NCBI GenBank assembly: GCA_964187655.1
Contig: CAXLMP010000005.1
Span: 1 to 64,000, forward strand
DNA length: 64,000 nucleotides
Reading direction: 5' to 3'
Source: Lentimonas sp002292345
GTDB lineage: Bacteria > Verrucomicrobiota > Verrucomicrobiia > Opitutales > Coraliomargaritaceae
Shown: positions 47,190 to 56,647 of the stretch, piece after piece
How the letters are laid out: every line of letters begins with the position of its first letter
Numbering within the stretch: the stretch's first letter is position 1
Made by a program: the position numbers and the translations under genes
Notes under the pieces: model-generated
What the model was told of the DNA's origin: nothing
The model's database searches: none
The model's input: the letters and a program-made list of their open reading frames with translations, nothing else

Positions 47190-49409
47190 CTACGCCTCTC
47201 CCTGAAAGCGGAAGACACTCATCGACACTGGAGGCAATTCCAGCTTAATCGAATACGGACGGCCATCCCACTCGACTTCGTCGGCAACGACGCCACCAGC
47301 ATTACCAAATCCAAGACCGCCATATTCTTTCGCATCGGTATTCAAAATCTCCTGCCAGAATCCAGGATACGGCACACCGACTCGGAAGCCTTCTCGCTGC
47401 ACAGGTGTATAATTACCGACGACTGCCAACGTATCAGCCTTGGCTGTGCCATTACGCAGAAAGGTTAAGACACTGTTATCTGCGTCCGAACTATTAATCC
47501 ACTCGAATCCTCCCGGATGATTATCACCCGCGGCAAAACCAGGTATCTCACGGTAAATTCGATTGAGATCACGCACCACCATCTGCACACCTTGATGATC
47601 CAAATATTCCAACAGGTGCCAATCCAAACTACCATCGTGTGCCCACTCTGCGGATTGACCAAAGTCACAGCCCATAAAGAGCGTTTTCTTGCCGGGCCAC
47701 ATCCACATAAACGCGTACAGCAAGCGGAGTTGACGAGCCTTATTCGACATTGGCTCTCCAGGCATTTTCATTATCATCGAGCTCTTACCATGCACGATCT
47801 CATCATGTGAAAAAACCTGCGTGAAATTTTCAGAATACTGATAGAGCATCGCAAACGAAAGCTGGTGATGCTCGAATTTTCGATAGATCGGATCCTTCTG
47901 GAAATACTCCAAAGTATCGTGCATCCAGCCCATATTCCACTTCATGTCGAAGCCGAGACCACCTTCTGATGTCGGCTTAGTCACTCCTGGGAATGCGGTC
48001 GACTCCTCAGCAATCATCAGCGTGCCAGGATAATATTGATGCACCAGATCATTGGTGCGACGCAAAAAATCGATTGCTTCGAGATTTTCGCGACCACCAT
48101 ACTGGTTAGGGATCCACTGCCCTTCTTCTCGAGAGTAATCCAAGTACAGCATCGATGCCACGGCATCGACGCGTAAGCCATCAATGTGATAACGCTCACA
48201 CCAAGCCAATGCACTGGCGATCAGGAAAGTGCAGACTTCCTTGCGACCGAAGTTAAAAATATAAGTTCCCCAGTCCTGATGGAAGCCTTGCCGCGGATCG
48301 GCATGCTCATAGAGAGCTGTGCCATCGAATTGACCGAGCGCGAAACTATCCGTCGGGAAGTGCGCTGGCACCCAATCCATAATTACACCCAATCCATTCT
48401 GGTGCAGTATATCGACCAAGTACATAAAGTCCTCTGGTGTGCCAAATCGATAAGTCGGCGCAAAGAACCCAGTCACCTGGTAGCCCCAAGAACCATCAAA
48501 GGGATGCTCTGATAGCGGCATGAATTCGACATGCGTGTACTGCATGTCCTTCAAATAATCGACGAGTTCAATCGCTAATTCACGATAAGACAACGGACGA
48601 TTGGCATCTTCGACGACCCGCTTCCATGAACCCAGATGCATCTCATAAATTGAGACCGGCGCATTCGCCCAATCCGTCGATTCGCGCTGCGTGATCCAGT
48701 CAGCATCCTGCCAGTCATATCCATCTACTTTACAAACGATCGATGCATTACCTGGAGGCGACTCAAACCGAGCGCCATACGGGTCGGTCTTTAATATTGG
48801 AAAATCTCCCTGCTGCGTGCCGATTTCGAACTTATACTTAGCTCCAGCTTCTAACCCAGGCACAAATAACTCCCAGATGCCAGATCCACCGAGACTGCGC
48901 ATCGGATGGTAGCGCCCGTCCCAATGATTAAAATCACCGACTAACGAAACACGCTTTGCACTCGGCGCCCACACCGCGAACGACACACCTGCCACACCAT
49001 TTAACTCACGCAACTGAGCGCCCATCTTATTGTGCGCCTGGTGCTCATTGCCCTCGTTAAAGAGGTAGATATCATTATCCGACAAGCTAGGCAGAAAACT
49101 ATATGGGTCATAGAACTGACGGATTTCGCCATTATAACGCTCGATCCTTAAGCGGTAAGCAAATACATCCTTGCGCTTAGGGATGACTCCTTCAAAGAAC
49201 CCGTCATCCGTCAAACGTTTCAACGGGTAACGCTGCCCCCCGGGTTCCGATACGTCCACTACCTCGCAGGTCAGCGCATCATCTAAAAAAGCGCGCACCA
49301 CGATGCTAGACTTTGATCTAACATCGTGGAGATGCATTCCTAATACTGAGTGCGGCTGACTTGATGTCACCTGAGTAACCGAGTCGAGGAGGGCTTTAGA
49401 AACAATCAC
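47190..49409 (-). CDS. glgB: 1,4-alpha-glucan branching enzyme
   Basis: A 739-residue GH13 branching enzyme that makes alpha-1,6 branches in glycogen. It has the N-terminal CBM48 domain (WAPSAKRVSLVGDFNHWDG) and the catalytic barrel with GLRVDAVASM (nucleophile Asp), IAEESTAFPGVT (acid/base Glu) and FSHDEIVHGKSSM. Conserved length and domain order are normal. The frame begins with a GTG at 49409 followed by residues typical of the family. A terminator follows the stop. Confidence 0.95.
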   Translation of the reverse strand: MIVSKALLDSVTQVTSSQPHSVLGMHLHDVRSKSSIVVRAFLDDALTCEVVDVSEPGGQRYPLKRLTDDGFFEGVIPKRKDVFAYRLRIERYNGEIRQFYDPYSFLPSLSDNDIYLFNEGNEHQAHNKMGAQLRELNGVAGVSFAVWAPSAKRVSLVGDFNHWDGRYHPMRSLGGSGIWELFVPGLEAGAKYKFEIGTQQGDFPILKTDPYGARFESPPGNASIVCKVDGYDWQDADWITQRESTDWANAPVSIYEMHLGSWKRVVEDANRPLSYRELAIELVDYLKDMQYTHVEFMPLSEHPFDGSWGYQVTGFFAPTYRFGTPEDFMYLVDILHQNGLGVIMDWVPAHFPTDSFALGQFDGTALYEHADPRQGFHQDWGTYIFNFGRKEVCTFLIASALAWCERYHIDGLRVDAVASMLYLDYSREEGQWIPNQYGGRENLEAIDFLRRTNDLVHQYYPGTLMIAEESTAFPGVTKPTSEGGLGFDMKWNMGWMHDTLEYFQKDPIYRKFEHHQLSFAMLYQYSENFTQVFSHDEIVHGKSSMIMKMPGEPMSNKARQLRLLYAFMWMWPGKKTLFMGCDFGQSAEWAHDGSLDWHLLEYLDHQGVQMVVRDLNRIYREIPGFAAGDNHPGGFEWINSSDADNSVLTFLRNGTAKADTLAVVGNYTPVQREGFRVGVPYPGFWQEILNTDAKEYGGLGFGNAGGVVADEVEWDGRPYSIKLELPPVSMSVFRFQGEA

Positions 49410-49554
49410 AAGTACAAGAAAAGATCACTTTCGTTACTATTTGCAAGAACCATAGCCCTGACATACGGTTCAAGTAGGAAGAAATTCCACTTGATTCACA
49501 CTCTCGCGATAAAAGACTTGTCGCCCTAAAATACCACGCCCATACTCCAATCCC

Positions 49555-51726
49555 GTGCCACGAATAGCTCGGTTATATTTCCTCTTCTTACTCATTTCGA
49601 AGTTCTCGCTGCCGCTTTTTGCGGCTCTGCCAGAACTGAGCTCGATTGAGCCCTTAGAGTTTGACGAAGCAGCTCAGCGCTTAATCGCCCGCGGCGATGC
49701 TCGGCTTGACTTTCAAGACACCCGTGTCAGCGCGGATCGTATTACTTATTATCAAGAACACTCTCTAGCAGATGCCTATGGTAACGTCGCGATCTCAAGA
49801 GATGGCTATCGCCTTATCGCCGACCAATTGAGCTATGATGCTCAAGAAAGTGTATTCGCCGTCGAAACATTGCGCACCGGCCAGTGGCCGATCTATATTT
49901 CAGGTGTCAACGCAGGTGGCACCACAGAAAACATAACCTTTAAGGGCGCGACGATCTATTACGGTAATCCTGGGCGCTTCACGCCCAACGTCTCATCTGA
50001 CCAGATTGATTTCACGAGCGAAGAAGGCGCCAAATTAAAGATGGGCAGCACGACCTTCAGAATCGGCAACGTGCCAATCGCCAAACTACCAGGCTACACC
50101 CACTACATCGATCAAAGCCCCATGCTACTTGATGTTAATGCGGGTTCGGATAGCGAACTCGGTACTTACCTGCAAACAACGACTCTCTTCCCTGTCAATT
50201 CATGGCTACGTGCCGGAGCCAACCTTGATCTTTATAGCAAACGCGGGGTGCTGGCTGGCCCGACAGCTCAATATTCCTACAACTCCGAAAGTCAGACAAT
50301 CATTGGCGCACTCAGCACTGGATATATCGACGATCAAGGCGATCCTGAGCCTGGCCTTTACAACCAACCAATCGATTCCGAGCGTGGCTTTGTAGAATGG
50401 CGTAACCAACACCATATCGGCGAACGCATTAATATCACTGCTTCCGCTAGTTATTGGTCTGATTCTGAGGTGACACGCGACTTCCGCGACGACTACTTCA
50501 GTGATAACCAACAACCAGACTCTTTTGTCGAAGCCGTTTACGCTGGCGACAACTACTTCCTGTCCGCCTTTGGACGCTTCCGCCCGAATGACTTCCAACT
50601 GGTGCAAGAACGTCTACCCGAAGTGAGTTTCGATCTGCTCCCCGTGCCTGTTTTTAATACTGGAGCCTACCAACGTTTCTCTGCCAGTTATGCGCATTTA
50701 GAAGAAAATTTCGGCCAAGTTATACCGGAGATCGATCAAGACAGTCAGTCAGATCGCTTTGATTTTACCTATCGCATCGAGCGCCCGATCCTACTCACTG
50801 ACTGGCTCACCTTGACCCCTCTCGCCGGAGCCCGTGTCACGCACTATGAGAATCAAGAGATCGATCCGCTCGCTCTCGGCAGATACAATGATCCCTACGG
50901 CACCCCGACGCCCAGCGAACTCAAAGACGATCAATTCACTCGGGAGATCTACGAAGTTGGTTTCGACCTCGAAGCGCGTGCTTACGCCACTTACGCCACG
51001 CAAAACAAAATGTGGGAAATTAACGGACTTCGCCACTTAGTGCGGCCCGTATTACGCTACCGCTACTACTCGGATCCGGATGCTACAAACGAGATCGCCG
51101 CCATCGATCGCACTGCTTTCGATCTAAACCGTCCGATGCTTGACCTCAGTGACTTACGCAACGTCGACTCCATCAGTGAAACACACCTCACACGTCTCGG
51201 CGTAGAAAACCTTTTTCAAACCCGAGCTAAAGGCTATGGCTCACGCACACTCGCAGCATTGAATTTCTACCAAGACATTCTATTCGAGAAAGACACACGT
51301 TTCGATGGCGACAAGCAAGATACCTTGAACGCCACATGGATCGAACTCGTATTAAGCCCCGCTCCTTGGCTCAAGTTCGACCTCGCTAGTCGCTTTCAAA
51401 CCGAGAGTATGTCACTCGAGGAGTTACGCACACGCACCTCAATACGCAGTGGCGAAATCTGGGAAATCGGGCTCTCAACTGTTTTTCTGCAAGATCAAAT
51501 CGATCAATACCGCATCGACTTCATCTATCGATTAAACGAGCGCTATTCGTTCTTAATAGACACCCGCTACGACGGCGAAACTGGCGAGTTTACCAGCACC
51601 GAGTTCGGCATTAACACGCGGCTCAACAACGCATGGGAAATCATCTACGGCCTCACCTTCCGGCAGGATTCTAGCCGTGAAAGCGATTTCGAATTTACCG
51701 TGCGTCTACGACTCGCAAATCAGTAA
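49555..51726 (+). CDS. lptD: LptD-like outer-membrane LPS assembly protein
   Basis: A 723-residue outer-membrane protein starting at GTG 49555 with a signal peptide (ending ..PLFAAL). The N-terminal OstA/LptA-like beta-jellyroll (about 30-190) holds repeats such as ARLDFQDTRVSADRITYY and YRLIADQLSYDAQ. A beta-barrel of alternating aromatic strands follows to the C terminus (FEFTVRLRLANQ). LptD inserts LPS into the outer leaflet. No cysteine is present, so the E. coli-type disulfide pairing is absent. It lies twelve bases upstream of scpA. Confidence 0.78.
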   Translation: MPRIARLYFLFLLISKFSLPLFAALPELSSIEPLEFDEAAQRLIARGDARLDFQDTRVSADRITYYQEHSLADAYGNVAISRDGYRLIADQLSYDAQESVFAVETLRTGQWPIYISGVNAGGTTENITFKGATIYYGNPGRFTPNVSSDQIDFTSEEGAKLKMGSTTFRIGNVPIAKLPGYTHYIDQSPMLLDVNAGSDSELGTYLQTTTLFPVNSWLRAGANLDLYSKRGVLAGPTAQYSYNSESQTIIGALSTGYIDDQGDPEPGLYNQPIDSERGFVEWRNQHHIGERINITASASYWSDSEVTRDFRDDYFSDNQQPDSFVEAVYAGDNYFLSAFGRFRPNDFQLVQERLPEVSFDLLPVPVFNTGAYQRFSASYAHLEENFGQVIPEIDQDSQSDRFDFTYRIERPILLTDWLTLTPLAGARVTHYENQEIDPLALGRYNDPYGTPTPSELKDDQFTREIYEVGFDLEARAYATYATQNKMWEINGLRHLVRPVLRYRYYSDPDATNEIAAIDRTAFDLNRPMLDLSDLRNVDSISETHLTRLGVENLFQTRAKGYGSRTLAALNFYQDILFEKDTRFDGDKQDTLNATWIELVLSPAPWLKFDLASRFQTESMSLEELRTRTSIRSGEIWEIGLSTVFLQDQIDQYRIDFIYRLNERYSFLIDTRYDGETGEFTSTEFGINTRLNNAWEIIYGLTFRQDSSRESDFEFTVRLRLANQ

Positions 51727-51738
51727 ACACTAATCAGC

Positions 51739-52518
51739 ATGCAAGAAGCACTCGTCCCCTCCAACGACTTCGCCATACAGTTGCCAGCATTCGAAGGGCC
51801 ACTGGACTTATTACTCTACCTAATTCGACGCAACGAGGTCGATATCTACGATATACCGATTGAGCACGTCACCTCGCAATACATTGAAATTCTCGGCTCC
51901 ATGGAGAATCTCGACCTCGAAGTCGCAGGTGAGTTTTTCGTTATGGCCGCGACGCTGATGTACATTAAGAGTCGTATGCTCCTACCGCAAAAAGACCAAG
52001 GCTCCAATCAGGATGTCGAAGACGACGACATCGACCCGCGCTGGGAGCTAGTGCAACAGCTGCTTGAATACAAAAAGTTCAAGGAAGCATCCTCCGAAAT
52101 TGAAGCGCTCATCCTCAACAGTAATGATCTGATCGCTCGAATCGGCCCTAAAGAGGCACTGCAGGCGGTCGAACGACCGCTCAAGCCGGTCGAACGCGTC
52201 GACCTATGGAATACCTTCAACCAAGTGCTTCGTCGGCTTGCAGAGCGCATCACCACCGGCGAAATCAATGCTGAACAAGTCACCGTTGCCGACCGCATGG
52301 AGTTCATACTGCTGCGCTTTAAGCAGCAGCCCAACTTTCTATTTTCAGAGCTTTTCGAAGCGACCACCACGATCACCACCATCGTCGCCACCTTTCTCGC
52401 CGTGCTTGAGCTCACACGGCTTGGAGAAATATTAATTAAACAAGATCGCGCCTTTTCAGACATTCGTTGTGAACGCGGGACCAACACTGGTTTTAGCTTT
52501 AATAGCAGCTTCACTTAA
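51739..52518 (+). CDS. scpA: Segregation and condensation protein A
   Basis: A 259-residue kleisin subunit that bridges SMC heads with ScpB. The conserved start FAIQLPAFEGPLDLLLYLIRRNEVDIYDIPI, split here as PAFEGPLDLLLYLI and EVDIYDIPI, and the middle EFFVMAATLMYIKSRMLLP identify it. The C-terminal winged helix (about 185-245) has FLAVLELTRLGEI. No scpB gene lies nearby. It is downstream of the lptD-like gene and directly followed by an 81-residue gene. Confidence 0.92.
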   Translation: MQEALVPSNDFAIQLPAFEGPLDLLLYLIRRNEVDIYDIPIEHVTSQYIEILGSMENLDLEVAGEFFVMAATLMYIKSRMLLPQKDQGSNQDVEDDDIDPRWELVQQLLEYKKFKEASSEIEALILNSNDLIARIGPKEALQAVERPLKPVERVDLWNTFNQVLRRLAERITTGEINAEQVTVADRMEFILLRFKQQPNFLFSELFEATTTITTIVATFLAVLELTRLGEILIKQDRAFSDIRCERGTNTGFSFNSSFT

Positions 52519-52519
52519 G

Positions 52520-52765
52520 ATGCAGCGTAATATAAAAGAGTCCGGACATTTGCTCGGAGTCGGTTTAGACAACACTGACGGACACAAGCGGGTCACCCAA
52601 GCAGATCGCTTTGCGATCGTAGGTGGCTCCAGTGAGACCCACGAGCGCATGACTGAAACCGTCATCAAAACCTTCGAAACCTTGGATCAACGCGGCAAAA
52701 CGCTCGATCAAATCGAGCAACAAGAACTCGCCGAAATTATCCACAAAAACACCCCAGGCAAATGA
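52520..52765 (+). CDS. Small conserved-looking protein
   Basis: An 81-residue soluble protein with start ATG at 52520, one base after the scpA stop. It has the pattern GHLLGVGLDNTDGHKRVTQADRF, then a mainly helical C terminus with DQIEQQELAEI. No motif is recognised. Tight linkage to scpA suggests the same transcript. Confidence 0.6.
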   Translation: MQRNIKESGHLLGVGLDNTDGHKRVTQADRFAIVGGSSETHERMTETVIKTFETLDQRGKTLDQIEQQELAEIIHKNTPGK

Positions 52766-52813
52766 GCCGCTTGACAGCTTACCCCGAACGTACCTAATTT
52801 CAGCCACTAATCT

Positions 52814-53245
52814 ATGAGCGAACAACCCGAAAATCCTTTCTTGAACGGCAGCGACGAAGTCCCTTCCGACGAAGCCGCCGCTGCCGCAGCAAAATTAGCC
52901 GCGCAAGCAGAGGCCGCACGCGCCAAAGCCAATCCGATCGCAGCGACGCCTCAAACCCCGGCGCAACCAACACTTAAGCCCTCCTCGCCGCCATCGGCCA
53001 AGCCCGCAGCACCACGGGCCGCAGCACCCGCAGCACCACGGGCCGCAGCACCCGCAGCAGCTCGTCCTACTGCGGCGCCGACTCCATCACCCGTTGCATC
53101 TAGCCCTGTCGCAATCACCCCTCCCGCAAGCACAGAAGAAGCATCCATCAGTGTGCCGATGCTCATCGTCGATGCCGTCGCAGCCGCAGTTGCCATCGCA
53201 TTCACCATTCTGCTGCTCCAAGATCTCTCTCCTTTCTTAAACTAA
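52814..53245 (+). CDS. Ala/Pro-rich tail-anchored membrane protein
   Basis: A 143-residue protein with an acidic start, an extended Ala/Pro/Lys-rich middle (about 20-105) and a single C-terminal hydrophobic helix (about 112-138, MLIVDAVAAAVAIAFTILLL). It is probably tail-anchored. The middle contains a 24-base DNA unit repeated exactly twice in tandem at 53003-53050, coding for PAAPRAAA. It lies 18 bases upstream of trxA on the same strand. No function is recognised. Confidence 0.55.
   Translation: MSEQPENPFLNGSDEVPSDEAAAAAAKLAAQAEAARAKANPIAATPQTPAQPTLKPSSPPSAKPAAPRAAAPAAPRAAAPAAARPTAAPTPSPVASSPVAITPPASTEEASISVPMLIVDAVAAAVAIAFTILLLQDLSPFLN
53003..53050 (+). repeat. Tandem 24-base repeat inside a coding sequence
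   Basis: Two perfect copies of the unit beginning CCCGCAGCACCACGGG lie at 53003-53026 and 53027-53050, followed by a partial third. It keeps frame (eight residues) and could change copy number by slippage. Confidence 0.85.
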
Positions 53246-53263
53246 ATTCAAAATTAAACTCTT

Positions 53264-53578
53264 ATGTCTGAAAACATCACTGAACTCGATAGCAGCAACT
53301 TTGAAGCTGCGATAAGCGCATCCGTCCCCGTCGTCGTTGACTTCTGGGCTCCGTGGTGCGGCCCTTGTAAAGCGATTGCGCCAATCCTGGAAGAACTCGC
53401 AGCCGAACTCGGCGAGGCAGTCAAAATTTGTAAGGTCAACGTCGATAATAACAGCGAGATCGCTGGTAAATTCGAAATCCGCGCCATTCCAACCATCTTA
53501 GTCTTTAAGGACGGTGCAGTCTCTGACACCATCGTCGGGCTCACCTCTAAGGAAGACCTCCAAGCGAAAATCTCTTAA
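53264..53578 (+). CDS. trxA: Thioredoxin
   Basis: A 104-residue thioredoxin with the redox motif W-C-G-P-C in VDFWAPWCGPCKAIAPILEELA and the cis-Pro loop IRAIPTILVFKDG. It reduces protein disulfides in the cytoplasm. Full-length and without leader. It ends just before a strong terminator and probably shares a transcript with the upstream tail-anchored protein. Confidence 0.95.
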   Translation: MSENITELDSSNFEAAISASVPVVVDFWAPWCGPCKAIAPILEELAAELGEAVKICKVNVDNNSEIAGKFEIRAIPTILVFKDGAVSDTIVGLTSKEDLQAKIS

Positions 53579-53604
53579 ACGACCAAAATCAACTCTTTCC
53601 GAGA

Positions 53605-53638
53605 ATGCATCCGACCAAAAGGTCGGGTGCATTTTTTT
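53605..53638 (+). terminator. Strong rho-independent terminator after trxA
   Basis: Arms ATGCATCCGACC and GGTCGGGTGCAT form a 12-base stem with one wobble and an AAAA loop, then seven T residues. It separates trxA from the convergent mpl gene. Confidence 0.9.
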
Positions 53639-53660
53639 ATTCACCGACCGCCCAGGCTCA

Positions 53661-55076
53661 CTACTTAGAGCCGAGTAGCTCGGCCGTTCGTTGCGGTACG
53701 CCGTCGAACGCCCCATTGGTGAAAAACACAAATACCCAGCCCTCCGCGACCGAACTGTCTGCCCGAATTTGTTCAAATAGCGCATTATTGTCCGCAAAAG
53801 CCATCGCCACTGAGCTGTCCTTAGAAAGCTCCGCCACCATATGCTGGGTATCTAAACGCTCATGCGCCGCCATCGAATCTGCGCGATGAACTGCACCGAG
53901 ATAGACCCGATCGGCCCCCGAAAACGCCTGAGTAAATGCTTCCTGAAAGAGTGAGGTACGCGCAGTGTTACTACGCGGCTCAAAACTCACACACAACTTG
54001 TGATCTGGATACGCCGCCCGCAGGCCCTCCAACGCGCCAGCAATGGCAGTCGGATGATGTGCAAAGTCTTCGAGCACCGTCCACTTAGCACATTCGTGCA
54101 ATACATCTTGGCGACGCTTCACTCCACGGAAGCGTGCCAGCGCCCCTAGATCAAACTCTACAGGCGAGGCATGGCCGCAGGAAAACGCCGCAGCCAAGGC
54201 AGCCATCGCAGCATTTCGGGCATTGAACAAGCCATGCATGGACCAGCTCACGCGTGTCCACAGCTCCCCTTGCCAAATCAAGTCAAACGCCGCGCCCTGC
54301 GCCGAATCGGTAAAATTCGCGATCACCAGATCATTCGTCTCACCGGTGCCGACGCGAACCACCTGCGTCCATGGGGCTGGTAACAGCGCTGTAATATTGG
54401 CATCGTCGCCATTCACGATCGCACAGCCTTGGCTCGGAATGATCCGTAAGAAATGCCGAAAGGTACGCTGCACATCTTGCAAATCTCGAAAAATATCTGC
54501 GTGATCAAATTCCAAATTATTTAGTACGGCAAGCTGCGGCCGGTAGTGGATGAATTTACTACGCTTATCAAAAAACGCCGTATCATATTCATCGCCCTCG
54601 ATCACAAAAGCGTCACCACTGCCAAGTTTCGCGCCACTTGGTAAATCGCACGGCACTCCACCGATTAACCAGCCCGGTTCGGCGCCAGCAACGTCGAGTA
54701 GAAAGGTCGTGATCGTCGAAGTAGTGGTCTTACCATGCGTGCCCGCAATCACCACTGACCGCCGCCCGAGCAACACCGTATCATGAAGCAACTGCGGCAG
54801 TGAGATAAATGAGACCGCGGATTGATTGAGCAACCACTCTACCTCAACATTCCCCCGACTCATCGCATTACCGACGACCACGCGGTCCGGCTTCAGCGTG
54901 GCGAGTCGCTCGACATCGTAGCCATCAAATACTTCGATTCCCGCATCTGCCAGCACCTCCGACATCGGAGGATATACGCCAGTATCCGCACCGCAGACCT
55001 CGTGGCCCTGCTCGCGCACCAACAACGCCGCATTACCCATCGCCGTACCGCAAATGCCCATAAAATAAATCCGCAT
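53661..55076 (-). CDS. mpl: Murein peptide ligase
   Basis: A 471-residue Mur-ligase family protein: N-terminal YFMGICGTAMGNAALL, the ATP loop IAGTHGKTTTST, VIEGDEYDTAFFDKRSKF and NLEFDHADIF. The Mpl subgroup attaches recycled tripeptide L-Ala-D-Glu-meso-DAP to UDP-MurNAc, whereas MurC adds L-Ala. EYDTAFFDKRSKF is typical of Mpl. It implies cell-wall recycling and a meso-DAP peptidoglycan. Confidence 0.9.
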   Translation of the reverse strand: MRIYFMGICGTAMGNAALLVREQGHEVCGADTGVYPPMSEVLADAGIEVFDGYDVERLATLKPDRVVVGNAMSRGNVEVEWLLNQSAVSFISLPQLLHDTVLLGRRSVVIAGTHGKTTTSTITTFLLDVAGAEPGWLIGGVPCDLPSGAKLGSGDAFVIEGDEYDTAFFDKRSKFIHYRPQLAVLNNLEFDHADIFRDLQDVQRTFRHFLRIIPSQGCAIVNGDDANITALLPAPWTQVVRVGTGETNDLVIANFTDSAQGAAFDLIWQGELWTRVSWSMHGLFNARNAAMAALAAAFSCGHASPVEFDLGALARFRGVKRRQDVLHECAKWTVLEDFAHHPTAIAGALEGLRAAYPDHKLCVSFEPRSNTARTSLFQEAFTQAFSGADRVYLGAVHRADSMAAHERLDTQHMVAELSKDSSVAMAFADNNALFEQIRADSSVAEGWVFVFFTNGAFDGVPQRTAELLGSK

Positions 55077-55351
55077 TCATTTAGATCACTTTAGCCAACG
55101 AAAAAATACAAGCGGCAAGTCAGGGCAATTAGTCAAAATGGCTGTGCGACGAATCGACACCTTTTAATTGGCTCAGCCTGCGCAGCTGACACGAATGACC
55201 ACTCGGACGGTGCGAACGAGAATCACGATATCGAACCACAACGACCAATTATGCACATAATAAGGATCCCAACGAACCAGAGAAAAACCAGCGACTCTCA
55301 CCTAAAACAGCCTTTACCTCTGAAAAGGATTCTGGAAACGTGCTTTGTATT

Positions 55352-56638
55352 ATGGCCGATACATCTAAGTTTTCTATTCTTGTCGTAGGTTCTGGTGGAC
55401 GCGAACACGCCCTCGTACAAATGTGCCTAAAGAGCCCACTCGCCGATCGTGTCATTGCAACACCAGGCAATGGTGGCATGGCTTCTGAAGTCGATTGTTA
55501 CAACGTCGGCGTCGAAGACATCGAAGGCATCGTCCAACTCGCACAAGACCACCACATCGGCCTCGTCATCGTCGGTCCGGAAGTGCCACTCAGCCTCGGT
55601 CTCGTCGATGCGCTACAAGCCGTCGGCATCCCCGCCTACGGCCCGAACGCTCAGGGCGCTCAGCTCGAATCGAGCAAAGTCTTTTGTAAGGATTTTTTCG
55701 CCCGCCACAACATCCCCACCGCAGAGTATGCGAGCTTTACCGATGTCGCCGCCGCGCTACAGTATCTCGACACACACACCGCGCCGATCGTCATCAAAGC
55801 CAGCGGCCTCGCCGCAGGGAAAGGCGTGATCATGGCGGAAACCCAAGCAGAAGCGATTGCTGCGGTCAAAGACATGCTCGAAGGTAACGCCTTCGGCGCG
55901 AGCGGCCACGAAATCGTTATCGAAGAAACACTGTACGGCGAAGAAGCCTCCATTCATGCCATTGTATCTGGCGATGATTTCGTCTGCCTGCCACCGAGCC
56001 AAGACCACAAGCGCGCCGGCGAAGGCGATACTGGTCTGAACACCGGCGGTATGGGCGCATACACACCGACCAGCCGCGTCACTGCAGAGATGCAAGCCCA
56101 GATCGAAGCGCAAGTGCTGCGCCCGACCCTCGAAGGCTTTAAAGCAGACGGTATTCACTTCTGCGGCACTCTTTATGCTGGTCTCATGCTCACACCAAAG
56201 GGTGTGCGCGTTCTCGAATACAACGTCCGCTTCGGCGATCCTGAAACACAGGTGCTGCTACCAATGGTCGCCGACGATCTCGTGCCAGTACTGCTCGCCT
56301 CCGCAAAGGGCGAAGCACTCCCAGCAAAGCTTAACTTTCATCCTGGCGCTGCGATCGTTATCGTACTCGCAGCTGGCGGCTACCCTGACAGTTACGCAAA
56401 GGGCGACACCATAACGTTACCAATCACTACTCCAGAGCGCTCCGCAATTGTGCACGCTGGCACCAAGCGCGCAGAGGATGGCACGATCACCACAAACGGT
56501 GGCCGCGTGCTAGGCGTCAGTGGACAGGCGCCTAGCCTAGAAGCCGCCGCCGATCTCGCCTATGGCATATGCGACCAAGTCCACTTTGACGGTAAATATC
56601 TCCGGCGCGACATTGGCCATCAAGAGCTCAACCGCTAA
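55352..56638 (+). CDS. purD: Phosphoribosylamine-glycine ligase
   Basis: A protein of about 428 residues from the ATG at 55352; a GTG four codons earlier is possible. It makes glycinamide ribonucleotide in purine synthesis. Family marks: LVVGSGGREHALVQ, PGNGGMA, VGPEVPLSLGLVDAL, the ATP-grasp ASGLAAGKGVIMAET, and QDHKRAGEGDTGLNTGGMGAYTP. It is in one strand with the S41-like gene, which follows ten bases after its stop. Confidence 0.95.
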   Translation: MADTSKFSILVVGSGGREHALVQMCLKSPLADRVIATPGNGGMASEVDCYNVGVEDIEGIVQLAQDHHIGLVIVGPEVPLSLGLVDALQAVGIPAYGPNAQGAQLESSKVFCKDFFARHNIPTAEYASFTDVAAALQYLDTHTAPIVIKASGLAAGKGVIMAETQAEAIAAVKDMLEGNAFGASGHEIVIEETLYGEEASIHAIVSGDDFVCLPPSQDHKRAGEGDTGLNTGGMGAYTPTSRVTAEMQAQIEAQVLRPTLEGFKADGIHFCGTLYAGLMLTPKGVRVLEYNVRFGDPETQVLLPMVADDLVPVLLASAKGEALPAKLNFHPGAAIVIVLAAGGYPDSYAKGDTITLPITTPERSAIVHAGTKRAEDGTITTNGGRVLGVSGQAPSLEAAADLAYGICDQVHFDGKYLRRDIGHQELNR

Positions 56639-56647
56639 ACTGGCACC